This document shows positions 25,869 to 34,831 of a DNA stretch of 64,000 nucleotides, piece by piece; the stretch's first letter is position 1; the number at the start of each line of letters is the position of its first letter. The notes below the pieces were generated by a model. It was not told the DNA's origin. It saw only the letters and a program-made list of their open reading frames with translations, and made no database searches. The stretch lies in assembly GCF_000012825.1 (NCBI RefSeq), contig NC_009614.1, positions 4,030,001-4,094,000 of the forward strand, read 5' to 3'. The position numbers and the translations under genes were made by a program. The DNA comes from Phocaeicola vulgatus ATCC 8482 (lineage in GTDB: Bacteria > Bacteroidota > Bacteroidia > Bacteroidales > Bacteroidaceae).

Positions 25869-27245
25869 ATGAAGAAACACATCACATTCGCCCTTCTGTT
25901 TGCGGCTGCATTGACAGCCCAGGCACAACAGGGAGGCATTTCAGGTGAAATGCTGAATCAAATCAAACAAAGTTATAAGGCAACCCCTGCCGACAAAGCC
26001 ATCCGTAACGCCTTAGGCGGAACAAGTATCAACACGTTGGCATTGAACCAGGAGAACCGTGCCGATTTTGATACGGAGTTTTCACACAAGGTGCTATCCA
26101 AGGGAATAACCGACCAACAATCTTCCGGTCGTTGCTGGCTTTTTACCGGACTGAACGTGCTCCGCAGCCAGATGATTGCCAAATACGGACTGGATGAGAT
26201 GGAGTTCTCACAGAACTACTGCTTTTTCTACGACCAATTAGAAAAAGCAAACTTATTCTTACAGGGAATCATTGATACCAGTGGAAAGCCCATGGACGAT
26301 AAAATGGTGGAATGGCTGTTCAAGCATCCCTTAAGCGATGGAGGACAATTCACAGGAGTATCGGATATTATAGAGAAATACGGACTGGTCCCCAAGAGTG
26401 CAATGGTGGAAACTTTCAGCAGTGAGAATACCGGAAAGATGAGTAGTCTGATAGGACTGAAACTGAAGGAATTTGGTTTACAACTACGCGAAGCCGCCGC
26501 TACCGGAGCGAAGCCGGCCGAACTGGAAAAGAAAAAGACAAAAATGCTGGGAACGGTTTATCGTATGCTGGTGCTGACCCTTGGCGAACCTGTTTCCACC
26601 TTTACATGGAGTCTGAAGGGTGGGGAAGCGAAAGAATATACTCCGGTGTCTTTCTATAAAGAGTTTTTGGGAAATGATTTGACCAATAACTATGTAATGC
26701 TGATGAATGATCCCAGCCGCGAGTTTTATAAATGTTATGAAATAGATTTTGACCGTCACCGTTATGATGGCAAGAATTGGACTTATGTAAACTTGCCGAT
26801 AGAGGATATTAAAGAAATAGCCATAGCTTCCATCAAGGACAGTACCATGATGTATTTTTCTTGTGATGTAGGCAAGTTCCTTGATAGTAAACGTGGCTTG
26901 CTGGACCCTGATAATTATGATTACGAATCATTGATGGGAACTACTTTCGGTATGGACAAGAAACAACGTATCCAAACTTTCTCCAGTGGCAGCAGTCATG
27001 CCATGACCTTGATGGCGGTGGACTTGGATAAAGCGGGAAAGCCGAAAAAATGGATGGTGGAAAACAGTTGGGGCAGTGCCAGTGGATACAGAGGACACCT
27101 TATCATGACAGATAAATGGTTTGATGAATATATGTTCCGTGTGGTGGCAGAAAAGAAATATGTTCCTGCCAAGGTGCTGGATATTTTAAAACAGAAACCA
27201 ATCCGTCTTCCGGCATGGGACCCGATGTTTGCTGACGAAGAATAA
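25869..27245 (+). CDS. pepC: Secreted C1-type aminopeptidase (bleomycin hydrolase/PepC family)
   Basis: 458 residues. A signal peptide (MKKHITFALLFAAALTAQAQ) precedes a papain-like peptidase of the bleomycin hydrolase family: Cys89 in QQSSGRCWLFTGLN, His377 in SSGSSHAMTL, Asn399 in MVENSWG. Most PepC enzymes are cytosolic; the signal places this one in the periplasm or beyond, a known variant in Bacteroides. It trims N-terminal residues from peptides. The gene stands alone and is followed by a strong terminator. Confidence 0.92.
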   Translation: MKKHITFALLFAAALTAQAQQGGISGEMLNQIKQSYKATPADKAIRNALGGTSINTLALNQENRADFDTEFSHKVLSKGITDQQSSGRCWLFTGLNVLRSQMIAKYGLDEMEFSQNYCFFYDQLEKANLFLQGIIDTSGKPMDDKMVEWLFKHPLSDGGQFTGVSDIIEKYGLVPKSAMVETFSSENTGKMSSLIGLKLKEFGLQLREAAATGAKPAELEKKKTKMLGTVYRMLVLTLGEPVSTFTWSLKGGEAKEYTPVSFYKEFLGNDLTNNYVMLMNDPSREFYKCYEIDFDRHRYDGKNWTYVNLPIEDIKEIAIASIKDSTMMYFSCDVGKFLDSKRGLLDPDNYDYESLMGTTFGMDKKQRIQTFSSGSSHAMTLMAVDLDKAGKPKKWMVENSWGSASGYRGHLIMTDKWFDEYMFRVVAEKKYVPAKVLDILKQKPIRLPAWDPMFADEE

Positions 27246-27277
27246 GCGTTATCTCTCTACATTGTATATAATTTAAG

Positions 27278-27318
27278 CGGACTGTACAGAAAAGAAAGAC
27301 TGTACAGTCCGTTTTTTT
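27278..27318 (+). terminator. Intrinsic terminator after the aminopeptidase gene
   Basis: CGGACTGTACAG (27278-27289) and CTGTACAGTCCG (27300-27311) are exact complements followed by seven T. Confidence 0.93.
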
Positions 27319-27594
27319 ATTCTAAGGCATTGTGTATGTCTGTCATTTTTACTTCTCTCTTGCAAAAAGAAACATAATAGGGAAAATAGGTTTGTTGCAG
27401 TGATGAGTTATTGTATAATAGGCTTGCAGAAAGGTGTTTCTTGCATATTTAGGTATAATAAAAAATGGGAATCTCTTCGTAAGAGAACCCCAAAGTCAAG
27501 TTAGATCTCTGATATAATAAAAAGCGCTCATTCATAGGAATTTCCAGATAGAATTCGTTTCTTTGCGGTCAGAAACCATAAAATCATCTTTATT
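27319..27594. other. Intergenic stretch at the left edge of the accessory patch
   Basis: No open frame of note. A TTTCTTTG box (one base off TAnnTTTG) at 27558-27565 could be the -7 element of the Rpn gene. From 27600 the third-position G/C of the genes rises visibly. Confidence 0.4.
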
Positions 27595-28497
27595 ATGTCA
27601 TCCCGCTTTGTAAACCCTTTCACGGATCTCGGCTTCAAGATAATCTTCGGCCAGCCCGCCAGCAAGGATCTGCTGATAATCCTGCTTAACGAACTGCTGT
27701 CAGGTGAGCATCACATTGAAGACCTGACGTTTCTGGACAAGGAGGACCGTTCGGAGAATATTCACGACAAGGGCATCATCTATGACCTTTACTGCCGTAC
27801 CTCTACGGGCGAGTACATCATAGTGGAGATGCAGAATCGTTGGCATAGCCATTTCCTGGACCGTACGCTTTATTATGTGTGCCGTGCGGTGAGCCGCCAG
27901 ATGGAGAATCCGTCCTCTAAAGAGGTATGTGTTCCCGACACTCCGTTGGAGGGGGATTGCGGTCTGCTCAGGGAAGAAGAGGCTTCTTACGGTCTCCGTT
28001 ACAGGCTTCCTGCCGTGTACGGCATTTTCCTGATGAATTTCAAGGAGGATGGTCTGGAAAGCAAGTTCCGTACCGACACGGTGGTTTCCGACCGGGACAG
28101 CGGTCGTGTGGTGAACCGGAATTTCCGTCAGATTTATCTCCAGTTTCCTTATTTTACGAAGGAACTGGACGAATGTTCTACTTTATCCGATAAACTAATG
28201 TATGCACTGAAGAATATGAACAACTGGAACAGAATGCCCGATGCGCTGAAAGAACAGGTTTTCAGCCATCTTGACCGCCTTGCCGCCAAGGCTCACCTGT
28301 CTGAGGGTGACCGTATCGCTTATGATAAGGCGGTGGACCGTTATAACGTGAGCCGTATTGTGGAAAATGATATCCGTGAACAGGCTGTCGCGGAAGGACG
28401 TTTGGAGATCGCCCGTAAACTGAAAGAGAACGGTTTTTCCATTGCGGATATTGTCCGGATTGCCGGACTTTCGCCAGAAGAAATTGATAAGCTGTAA
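27595..28497 (+). CDS. Rpn-type PD-(D/E)XK nuclease family protein
   Basis: 300 residues: FVNPFTDLGFKIIFGQPASKDLLIILLNELL (6-36) is the typical opening of Rpn/PDDEXK_2 proteins, and D64 with E78-M-Q80 (DLYCRTSTGEYIIVEMQNR) forms the nuclease active site. The C-terminus (AEGRLEIARKLKENGFSIADIVRIAGLSPEEIDKL) is the regulatory helical tail. Rpn proteins promote RecA-independent recombination and are abundant in Bacteroides, often in many copies; older annotation calls them transposases. The gene is intact and in the G+C-rich patch, beside a decayed AAA-ATPase/nuclease gene. Confidence 0.92.
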   Translation: MSSRFVNPFTDLGFKIIFGQPASKDLLIILLNELLSGEHHIEDLTFLDKEDRSENIHDKGIIYDLYCRTSTGEYIIVEMQNRWHSHFLDRTLYYVCRAVSRQMENPSSKEVCVPDTPLEGDCGLLREEEASYGLRYRLPAVYGIFLMNFKEDGLESKFRTDTVVSDRDSGRVVNRNFRQIYLQFPYFTKELDECSTLSDKLMYALKNMNNWNRMPDALKEQVFSHLDRLAAKAHLSEGDRIAYDKAVDRYNVSRIVENDIREQAVAEGRLEIARKLKENGFSIADIVRIAGLSPEEIDKL

Positions 28498-28625
28498 CGG
28501 CGTGTACGAATTTCTTTATAAAGCAGTGCTCATTCGGGAAAAAGACTTTTTTCAGAATGCTACAGCAAAAAATGATAATGAATGGTGAAGTGATATAAGT
28601 ATCATGATAAAGCATTGAAAAATGT

Positions 28626-29806
28626 ATGAGCAATAAAATATATCCCATCGGAATCTAGAATTTCGAGAAAATCCGTCAGGACGGTTATTTCTATATTGAT
28701 AAAACGGCCTGGGTGTACCAGATGGTAAAGACCGGAAGTTACTACTTCCTGAGCCGTCCGCGACGTTTCGGAAAGACCCTACTCATCTCTACCTTGGAAG
28801 CTTACTTTCAAGGTAAGAAGGAGTTGTTTGAAGGTCTGGCGATGGAGAAGCTGGAAAAGGACTGGATCAGATATCCTGTTCTGCATCTGGATCTGAACAT
28901 CGAGAAGTATGATACTCCGGAGAGTCTGGATAAGATTCTGCATGATAATCTGGATGCCGAACTGCATGAGTTTGCTGAAGCGAGAGGAGTGTCATACGAC
29001 AAGCTTTGTGACTATTTGAAAGCATATTATGACGGCTATCACTTTACACATCATTCTATCGGCATGTACAATCCGTTTAGTTTGCTCAATACGTTCAAAT
29101 ATAAGGAATTCGGCAGTTATTGGTTCGAGACGGGTACTCCTACCTATCTGGTGAAACTGCTGAAGAAGCATCATTACGACTTGGAACGGATGCCCCACGA
29201 GGAAACGGACTCCCAGGTGCTGAACAGTATAGATTCGGAATCCACCAATCCCATTCCGGTGCTCTATCAGAGCGGCACCTCACTATAAAGGGATATGATG
29301 AAGAATTTGGAATGTACCGTTTAGGTTTTCCGAACCGGGAAGTGGAAGAGGGGTTTGTACGTTTCCTGCTCCCTTTTTACGCGAACGTAAATAAGGTGGA
29401 ATCTCCCTTTGAGATTCAGAAATTTGTCCGTGAGGTGCGTTTCGGTGATTATGACTCCTTCTTCCGCCGTCTGCAAAGTTTCTTTGCGGATACTACCTAC
29501 GAAGTGATCCGCGAACAGGAACTGCATTACGAGAATGTGTTTTTCATCGTATTCAAGCTTGTCGGCTTCTATACCCAAGTGGAATATCATACGAGCAAAG
29601 GACGCATTGACCTTGTCCTGCAGACTGACAAGCTTATCTATGTGATGGAATTCAAGCTGGACGGCACGGCCGAGGAGGCTTTGCAACAGATTCATGACAA
29701 GCATTACGCGCTTCCCTTTGCTTCGGACGGACGGAAGCTCTTTTAAATAGGGGTGAACTTCAGTGCTGAAACCCGCAATATCGAAAAGTGAATAGTAGAA
29801 GAATGA
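28626..29806 (+). pseudogene. AAA-ATPase-like/PD-(D/E)XK protein, multiply broken
   Basis: Reading MSNKIYPIGI from ATG 28626, codon 11 is TAG, after which NFEKIRQDGYFYIDKTAWVYQM and the P-loop-like RPRRFGKT continue in frame. The family region between HDNLDAELHEFAEARGVSYDK and the start of the ATPase core is far too short: the middle of the ATPase domain (VDEYDKP-type Walker B region) is absent. At 29270 a lost base converts YQSGYLTIKG to YQSGTSL-stop. The C-terminal nuclease part continues in the next frame (from about 29283), with the typical EYHTSKGRIDLVLQT and VMEFKLDGTAEEALQQI. It then meets TAA at 29744 where the family has Lys and TGA at 29789 where it has Trp. The normal end would be 29806. 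Confidence 0.85.
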
Positions 29807-30015
29807 AATGTAGAAAGGAAACAGAGTCCGAAGAAAAGAGGTGCACACTGCTGCAATATCCGGTGAAACTTGGTACAAGATCCGCGGAATCTTGTACCAA
29901 AGTTTTTGTAATCTTGTGACGGGTGACGGCTAGTTCCTTTGAACATTGCAAAGATAACTTCACGTCCGTGCGGCGTGATCTCTTCTGACCCCTTGGCGGA
30001 TTGCAGGGAGTTTAC

Positions 30016-30328
30016 GGGGACACGGGGACAGTGGGGACACCCCCTTTTTTCCTCACACACGCATGCGTGTACCTATAAAGGGAGGATAAGTGGGGTGATA
30101 TATTCCCTTGCCGTCCACACTTACCGATACTTCTTATTTGGTGAAACGTTTGAGTCTGATGAGGACGGTGCTTTCGGTTATTCTCCCTGTCGTGCGTTTT
30201 TTTTCAGAAGTTCCGGCCGGATATAATCCTGTGGGAAGGCAGGGGAAAGATGATTTTCCCACCTAGTTATATCGCGCGTGCGTGTGTGAGAAATTGGGGT
30301 CTGTCCCTGCTGTCCCCACTGTCCCTGC
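30016..30328. repeat. Long-range inverted repeat with GGGGACA units
   Basis: GGGACAGTGGGGACA at 30025-30039 is exactly complementary to 30311-30325, and CTCACACACGCATGCG at 30052-30067 to 30275-30290 with one mismatch. The left arm carries three GGGGACA-like units in a row and the right arm three TGTCCC units. The about 200 bases inside show no gene. The rest of the 29807-30463 gap likewise shows none. It may be a mobile element pair of ends or a recombination hot spot. Confidence 0.6.
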
Positions 30329-30463
30329 TTGGGAGAGCCGGTATGAACTGCCATCTTTAAATTCTCAATTTTTAATCTCCCTCCGTATCAACGTTTCCTC
30401 GTCCTACGAGAGGAAACAAGCTCGTACCGGCTTCTTGCCGGAACGTTCCACGCCTTTGCCGGG

Positions 30464-31294
30464 ATGATTTTTCTTATTATCCGCACTGTTGCTGTGGAAA
30501 TCATAGACCGCTTGTACGTAGTTTATCGCCCCATGGGGATTTTATTGCCGGTGGTGTTTTCCTACGGCGGTGTGGAATTGCTGAGGGTAGGGGAGACTTT
30601 CCATAGCCGTACAAAAAAAGCATACGCTTCCATGAACGGGCTGCATAAAGACAGCATCTGCTTTTATGAATATTACTTGAAGATACCGGATTATCGCGTA
30701 CCGAAGTCCTGCAAGCTGGTGGATTCCGTATGGTCCACGGTGTTTGATGTGTTCGCCTGCTTGTTGGCAGGGGATGACGAGGAAGTTTATTGGTGCTGCG
30801 GCCGTCTGGCCGACCGGAGCATCGTGGTGATGGACGGGGCAGGAAGGTATTACCATGTGGAAAAAGGAAAGAGGAAGCGGTACATTGCCGCTAACCTTCC
30901 CGAACCCGGTGAGCAGGACTTCGACACGGCTGTAAAGAAGCTGAAAGAGGAAGCCGGGCAGCGGGCGGAGGAAACGGATCGGCAGAAGAGAAGGAACGAG
31001 GAAGCGAAAAGGCGGAAGAGGCTGGAGGAGATAAGAGATGCCCTTCCGTACCGTATGGGCATGAAATGGGGCTTGAAACTGGGGGAACGTATCATCGTTC
31101 CTCCCAAATACAGAAAGATTCTTCCTCCTGTGGGCGTTTATTGTGCTTTTGAAGAGAGCGCCTGCCGGTGGGGGGTGATGGCACTGGACGGGAAAGTGAT
31201 GGTGGAAGCCCGCTACCAGGAGGTGGATATAGAAAACAACGGCACGGTACACCTGACCGTCATTCCCGGCAAAGTGAAGACCGTCAAACTGTAA
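30464..31294 (+). CDS. Hypothetical WG-repeat-like protein
   Basis: 276 residues. The N-terminal half (residues 8-145) is a compact globular region with CFYEYYLKIPDYRVP and several Cys/Trp; a basic coiled coil (about 155-195, KKLKEEAGQRAEETDRQKRR...) follows, then one WG-repeat-like unit (RIIVPPKYRKILPPVGVYCAFEESACRWGVMALDGKVMVEARYQEV). WG repeats form beta-propeller-like blades. No signal peptide, so cytoplasmic. The first residues are weakly supported and the true start may be inside, for example at Met24. G+C-rich like the rest of the patch. Function unknown. Confidence 0.65.
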   Translation: MIFLIIRTVAVEIIDRLYVVYRPMGILLPVVFSYGGVELLRVGETFHSRTKKAYASMNGLHKDSICFYEYYLKIPDYRVPKSCKLVDSVWSTVFDVFACLLAGDDEEVYWCCGRLADRSIVVMDGAGRYYHVEKGKRKRYIAANLPEPGEQDFDTAVKKLKEEAGQRAEETDRQKRRNEEAKRRKRLEEIRDALPYRMGMKWGLKLGERIIVPPKYRKILPPVGVYCAFEESACRWGVMALDGKVMVEARYQEVDIENNGTVHLTVIPGKVKTVKL

Positions 31295-31309
31295 GTGTTT
31301 CCGGAATGA

Positions 31310-31378
31310 AACACAAATGACGCGAATGACATAAATTAAAAATCAAGATAAATTTATGCCATTCGCGTCATTTGTGTT
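31310..31378. repeat. Intergenic hairpin repeat (19-bp arms)
   Basis: AACACAAATGACGCGAATG (31310-31328) is exactly complementary to 31360-31378, and the inner CATAAATT/AATTTATG extend the stem. It contains runs of A on the outer side. The same kind of interspersed hairpin occurs between the serC and serA genes and after serA. It may act as a terminator-like or REP-like element. Confidence 0.65.
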
Positions 31379-31495
31379 CTAAAAAAAAAGTGAGCATCTG
31401 CCTGAGTTTGCACATACATTCAGAAAGGTTTCTATTATTACAGAATTTTTTCCATAATAAGCACCATTTCTTTCTTTTTTCACATTTTTTTTCTG

Positions 31496-31503
31496 TACTT
31501 TTG
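31496..31503 (+). promoter_or_regulatory. -7 box of the nqr operon
   Basis: TACTTTTG fits TAnnTTTG and lies 35 bases before ATG 31539; the upstream T-rich tract does not show a clean -33 TTTG. Confidence 0.5.
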
Positions 31504-31538
31504 CGCTCAAATTTAAAAACCATTTTTTATAACCCAAT

Positions 31539-32888
31539 ATGGCAAATGTGATTAAATTACACAAAGGCTTGAACATCAACCTGAAAGGGAAACCTGCTCA
31601 GGAGTTCTTTGACGTGAAGCAGCCGGACATCTATGCGATAGTGCCCGATGATTTTCATGGCGTGACTCCTAAAGTCGTGGTCAAAGAACAGGAATATGTG
31701 ACGGCCGGGGGAACATTGTTTGTTGACAAGAACCACCCCGAAGTGAAGTTCGTATCTCCGGTAAGCGGTGTCGTTACCAGCGTGGAGAGAGGCGAACGTC
31801 GTAAAGTCTTAAGCATCTCCATTGCAGCTGCAAAGGAGCAAGACTACGAAGAGTTTGGAAAGAAGGATGTTTCGACTCTGACAGGCGAGCAGGTAAAAGC
31901 CGCCCTGCTGGAAGCCGGACTTTTTTCATTCATTATCCAGCGCCCCTACATCGTGGTGGCTGACCCGAATGCCAAGCCGAAAGGCATCTTCGTTTCTGCA
32001 TTTGACACTAACCCATTGGCTGCTGATTTCGAATTTGTTCTGAAAGGCCAGGAAAAAGATTTCCAGACTGGTCTGGACGCACTGGCAAAGATGGCAAAGA
32101 CGTATCTGAATATCAGCGTAGAGCAGAAGAGCCCTGCACTGACCAACGCCAAAAATGTAACTGTAACTGCCTTCGACGGTCCTAACCCCGCCGGAAACGT
32201 AGGCGTTCAGATTAACCACATCAGTCCTATCAACAAAGGCGAAACTGTTTGGACGCTCCGTGCGGAAGAAGTGATCTTCATCGGACGCCTGTTCAACACA
32301 GGTCGCGTAGACCTTACCCGTACTATCGCCCTGACCGGTTCGGAAGTGAAGAAACCGGCTTATTGCAAGCTGAAAGTAGGAGCCTTGCTGACAGATATTT
32401 TTGCAGGACGTGTGAACGGAGGTAAAAACTTACGCTACATTAACGGTAACGTGCTGACCGGAACTTTGGTGAAGCCAAACGGATTCCTGGGTGCGCACGC
32501 TACAAGTCTTACTGTGATCCCCGAAGGGGATGACCGGCACGAATTCCTGGGCTTTATCATGCCGCGTACCGATCAGTACAGTGCCAACCGCAGTTATTTC
32601 AGCTGGTTGTGCGGTAACAAGGAATACACACTGGATGCCCGTATCAAAGGTGGCGAACGCCACATGATCATGTCCGGCGAGTATGACAAAGTATTCCCGA
32701 TGAGCATTTTCCCCGAATATTTAATTAAAGCTATCATTGCCGGCGATATTGACCGCATGGAAGCACTTGGTATTTACGAAGTGGCTCCCGAAGACTTCGC
32801 TGTATGTGAATTCGTTGACTCTTCCAAATTGGAATTGCAACGCATCGTGCGTCAGGGCTTGGACATGCTTCGCAAGGAAATGTGCTAA
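31539..32888 (+). CDS. nqrA: Na+-translocating NADH:quinone reductase subunit A
   Basis: 449 residues, the usual length, beginning MANVIKLHKGLNINLKGKPA. NqrA is the peripheral cytoplasmic subunit that takes part in quinone binding; RnfC-like barrel-sandwich segments (PEVKFVSPVSGVVTSVERGERRKVLSI) are visible. It is the first gene of nqrABCDEF, all in one direction with short gaps (29 bases to nqrB). The whole complex oxidises NADH, reduces menaquinone and pumps Na+ out, giving the cell a sodium-motive force. Codon use is typical of a highly expressed Bacteroides gene. Confidence 0.98.
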   Translation: MANVIKLHKGLNINLKGKPAQEFFDVKQPDIYAIVPDDFHGVTPKVVVKEQEYVTAGGTLFVDKNHPEVKFVSPVSGVVTSVERGERRKVLSISIAAAKEQDYEEFGKKDVSTLTGEQVKAALLEAGLFSFIIQRPYIVVADPNAKPKGIFVSAFDTNPLAADFEFVLKGQEKDFQTGLDALAKMAKTYLNISVEQKSPALTNAKNVTVTAFDGPNPAGNVGVQINHISPINKGETVWTLRAEEVIFIGRLFNTGRVDLTRTIALTGSEVKKPAYCKLKVGALLTDIFAGRVNGGKNLRYINGNVLTGTLVKPNGFLGAHATSLTVIPEGDDRHEFLGFIMPRTDQYSANRSYFSWLCGNKEYTLDARIKGGERHMIMSGEYDKVFPMSIFPEYLIKAIIAGDIDRMEALGIYEVAPEDFAVCEFVDSSKLELQRIVRQGLDMLRKEMC

Positions 32889-32916
32889 ATAATTAAAAAC
32901 TAAGAATTAAAAGTTA

Positions 32917-34125
32917 ATGAAAGCGTTAAGAAATTATCTCGACAAGATAAAGCCAAACTTTGAAGAGGGCGGCAAACTCCACGCGTTTCGTTCGGTGTTC
33001 GACGGTTTCGAAACATTCTTGTTCGTACCCAACAGCACTTCGAAAACAGGAGTTCACATTCATGATGCGATTGACAGCAAGCGTATCATGTCAATGGTGG
33101 TTATTGCGTTGATACCGGCCCTGTTGTTCGGTATGTACAACGTAGGTTACCAGCACTTCTTGGCTGTAGGCCAGGAGGCAGGTTTCTTTGAAAAGTTCAT
33201 TTATGGTTTCCTGGCTGTTCTGCCTAAGATTATCGTATCATACGTAGTCGGTCTGGGAATCGAATTTGTGGTGGCACAATGGAAGAACGAAGAAATTCAG
33301 GAAGGTTTCCTGGTATCCGGTCTGTTGATCCCGATGATCGTTCCTGTGGAATGTCCGTTGTGGATTCTGGCTGTCGCTACAGCATTCTCTGTTATCTTCG
33401 CTAAGGAAGTATTCGGCGGTACAGGTATGAATATCTTCAACCCTGCATTGATTACCCGTGCTTTCTTGTTCTTCGCTTATCCTACCAAAATGTCCGGTGA
33501 TGCCGTTTGGGTAAGCACTGACAGCATTTTCGGTATCGGTGGCGGACAGGTAGTGGACGGTTTTACCGGCGCTACGATGTTGGGACAGGCTGCTACAGCC
33601 GCTCCGGGTGCAAGCGAACTGATTAATGTGAACGGTACTCCCGCTACCATGTGGGATATGGTTGTAGGTTTGATTCCGGGTTCTATCGGTGAAACCAGCG
33701 TTATCGCTATCGCACTGGGTGCCATCATCCTGTTGTGGACAGGCGTGGCAAGTTGGAAGACCATGTTCTCTGTCTTTGCCGGTGGTATCGTGATGGGATT
33801 GATCTTCAATGTATTCGGCTCTACAGATAACATGATGGCTCAGTTGCCTTGGTACGAACACATCGTATTGGGCGGTTTCTGCTTCGGCGCCGTGTTCATG
33901 GCTACCGACCCTGTGACTTCCGCACGTACGGAAAAGGGTAAGTTCATCTACGGCTTCCTGATCGGTGTGATGGCTATCGTTATCCGTGTGTTGAATCCGG
34001 GTTATCCCGAAGGTATGATGCTTGCCATCCTGCTGATGAACATCTTCGCTCCGCTGATTGACTACTGTATCGTACAGAAGAACATCACAGCCCGCGAAAA
34101 CAGATTAAAATCAACTAACAACTAA
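32917..34125 (+). CDS. nqrB: Na+-translocating NADH:quinone reductase subunit B
   Basis: 402 residues, about ten membrane segments. The covalent FMN site is TGAT (217-220, in DGFTGATMLGQ), where known NqrB has SGAT; Thr220 would carry the phosphoester-linked FMN. RAFLFFAYP and GGTGMNIFNPAL are family blocks. It forms the Na+ path and one flavin site of the complex. Gap to nqrC is 13 bases. Confidence 0.97.
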   Translation: MKALRNYLDKIKPNFEEGGKLHAFRSVFDGFETFLFVPNSTSKTGVHIHDAIDSKRIMSMVVIALIPALLFGMYNVGYQHFLAVGQEAGFFEKFIYGFLAVLPKIIVSYVVGLGIEFVVAQWKNEEIQEGFLVSGLLIPMIVPVECPLWILAVATAFSVIFAKEVFGGTGMNIFNPALITRAFLFFAYPTKMSGDAVWVSTDSIFGIGGGQVVDGFTGATMLGQAATAAPGASELINVNGTPATMWDMVVGLIPGSIGETSVIAIALGAIILLWTGVASWKTMFSVFAGGIVMGLIFNVFGSTDNMMAQLPWYEHIVLGGFCFGAVFMATDPVTSARTEKGKFIYGFLIGVMAIVIRVLNPGYPEGMMLAILLMNIFAPLIDYCIVQKNITARENRLKSTNN

Positions 34126-34138
34126 AATATCGGACATT

Positions 34139-34813
34139 ATGAATACTAATAGTAATAGTTATACTATCATCTATGCTTCGATAATGGTTGTTATCGTAGC
34201 ATTCCTGTTGGCATTCGTGTCTTCTTCTCTGAAAGAAAAACAGTACCAGAATGTAGAACAGGACACAAAGAAACAAATTCTGGCAGCTTTGAACGTTTAT
34301 GACGTAAAAGATGTGAATGCAGAATATGATAAATATGTGAAAGAAGACGATTTGATGCAGGCAGACGGTTCTTTGGTAAAGAACGATGCTGCTTTCCAGA
34401 CTTCTTATAAAGGTGAAATCGCTAACGGACGTCTTCATGTATTCGTTTGCGACGTGGATGGTCAGACCAAATATGTGCTGCCTATTTATGGTGCCGGTCT
34501 TTGGGGACCTATCTGGGGATACATCGCATTGAATGATGACAAAGACACTGTATATGGCGTTTACTTCTCTCATCAAGGAGAAACTCCGGGTCTGGGTGCA
34601 GAAATCACCACTACTAAGTTCCAGGATCAGTTCTTGGGCAAACATGTAATGGAAAACGGTACTGTAGCTTTGGGTGTTGAAAAACACGGCAAGGTGGCAA
34701 AACCCGATTATCAGGTAGACGGTATCTCAGGTGGTACTATCACTTCTAAGGGTGTAGATGCGATGATTAAGGATTGCCTGAGCATGTACAATTCATTTTT
34801 AACTAATAAATAA
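34139..34813 (+). CDS. nqrC: Na+-translocating NADH:quinone reductase subunit C
   Basis: 224 residues. One N-terminal membrane helix (10-30, IIYASIMVVIVAFLLAFV), then a periplasmic FMN_bind domain with the attachment motif SGGTITS (197-203), Thr200 being the FMN acceptor. GETPGLGAEI is the other family signature. Electron relay between NqrD/E and NqrB. 18 bases before nqrD. Confidence 0.97.
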   Translation: MNTNSNSYTIIYASIMVVIVAFLLAFVSSSLKEKQYQNVEQDTKKQILAALNVYDVKDVNAEYDKYVKEDDLMQADGSLVKNDAAFQTSYKGEIANGRLHVFVCDVDGQTKYVLPIYGAGLWGPIWGYIALNDDKDTVYGVYFSHQGETPGLGAEITTTKFQDQFLGKHVMENGTVALGVEKHGKVAKPDYQVDGISGGTITSKGVDAMIKDCLSMYNSFLTNK

Positions 34814-34831
34814 GAGGAGGGTAAATAGAAT

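Noticed and set aside
28713..29288. Two separate intact genes at 28713-29288 and 29120-29746
   Set aside because: Together they are halves of one broken ATPase/nuclease gene, shown by family order and the single-base loss at the junction.
30016..30328. CRISPR array
   Set aside because: The repeated GGGGACA units are short, irregular and without spacers.
30542..31252. 236-codon minus-strand frame
   Set aside because: Antisense of the WG-repeat-like gene; composition explained by G+C-rich coding on the other strand.
33238..33861. 207-codon minus-strand frame
   Set aside because: Shadow of nqrB.
34115..34687. 190-codon minus-strand frame
   Set aside because: Shadow of nqrC.
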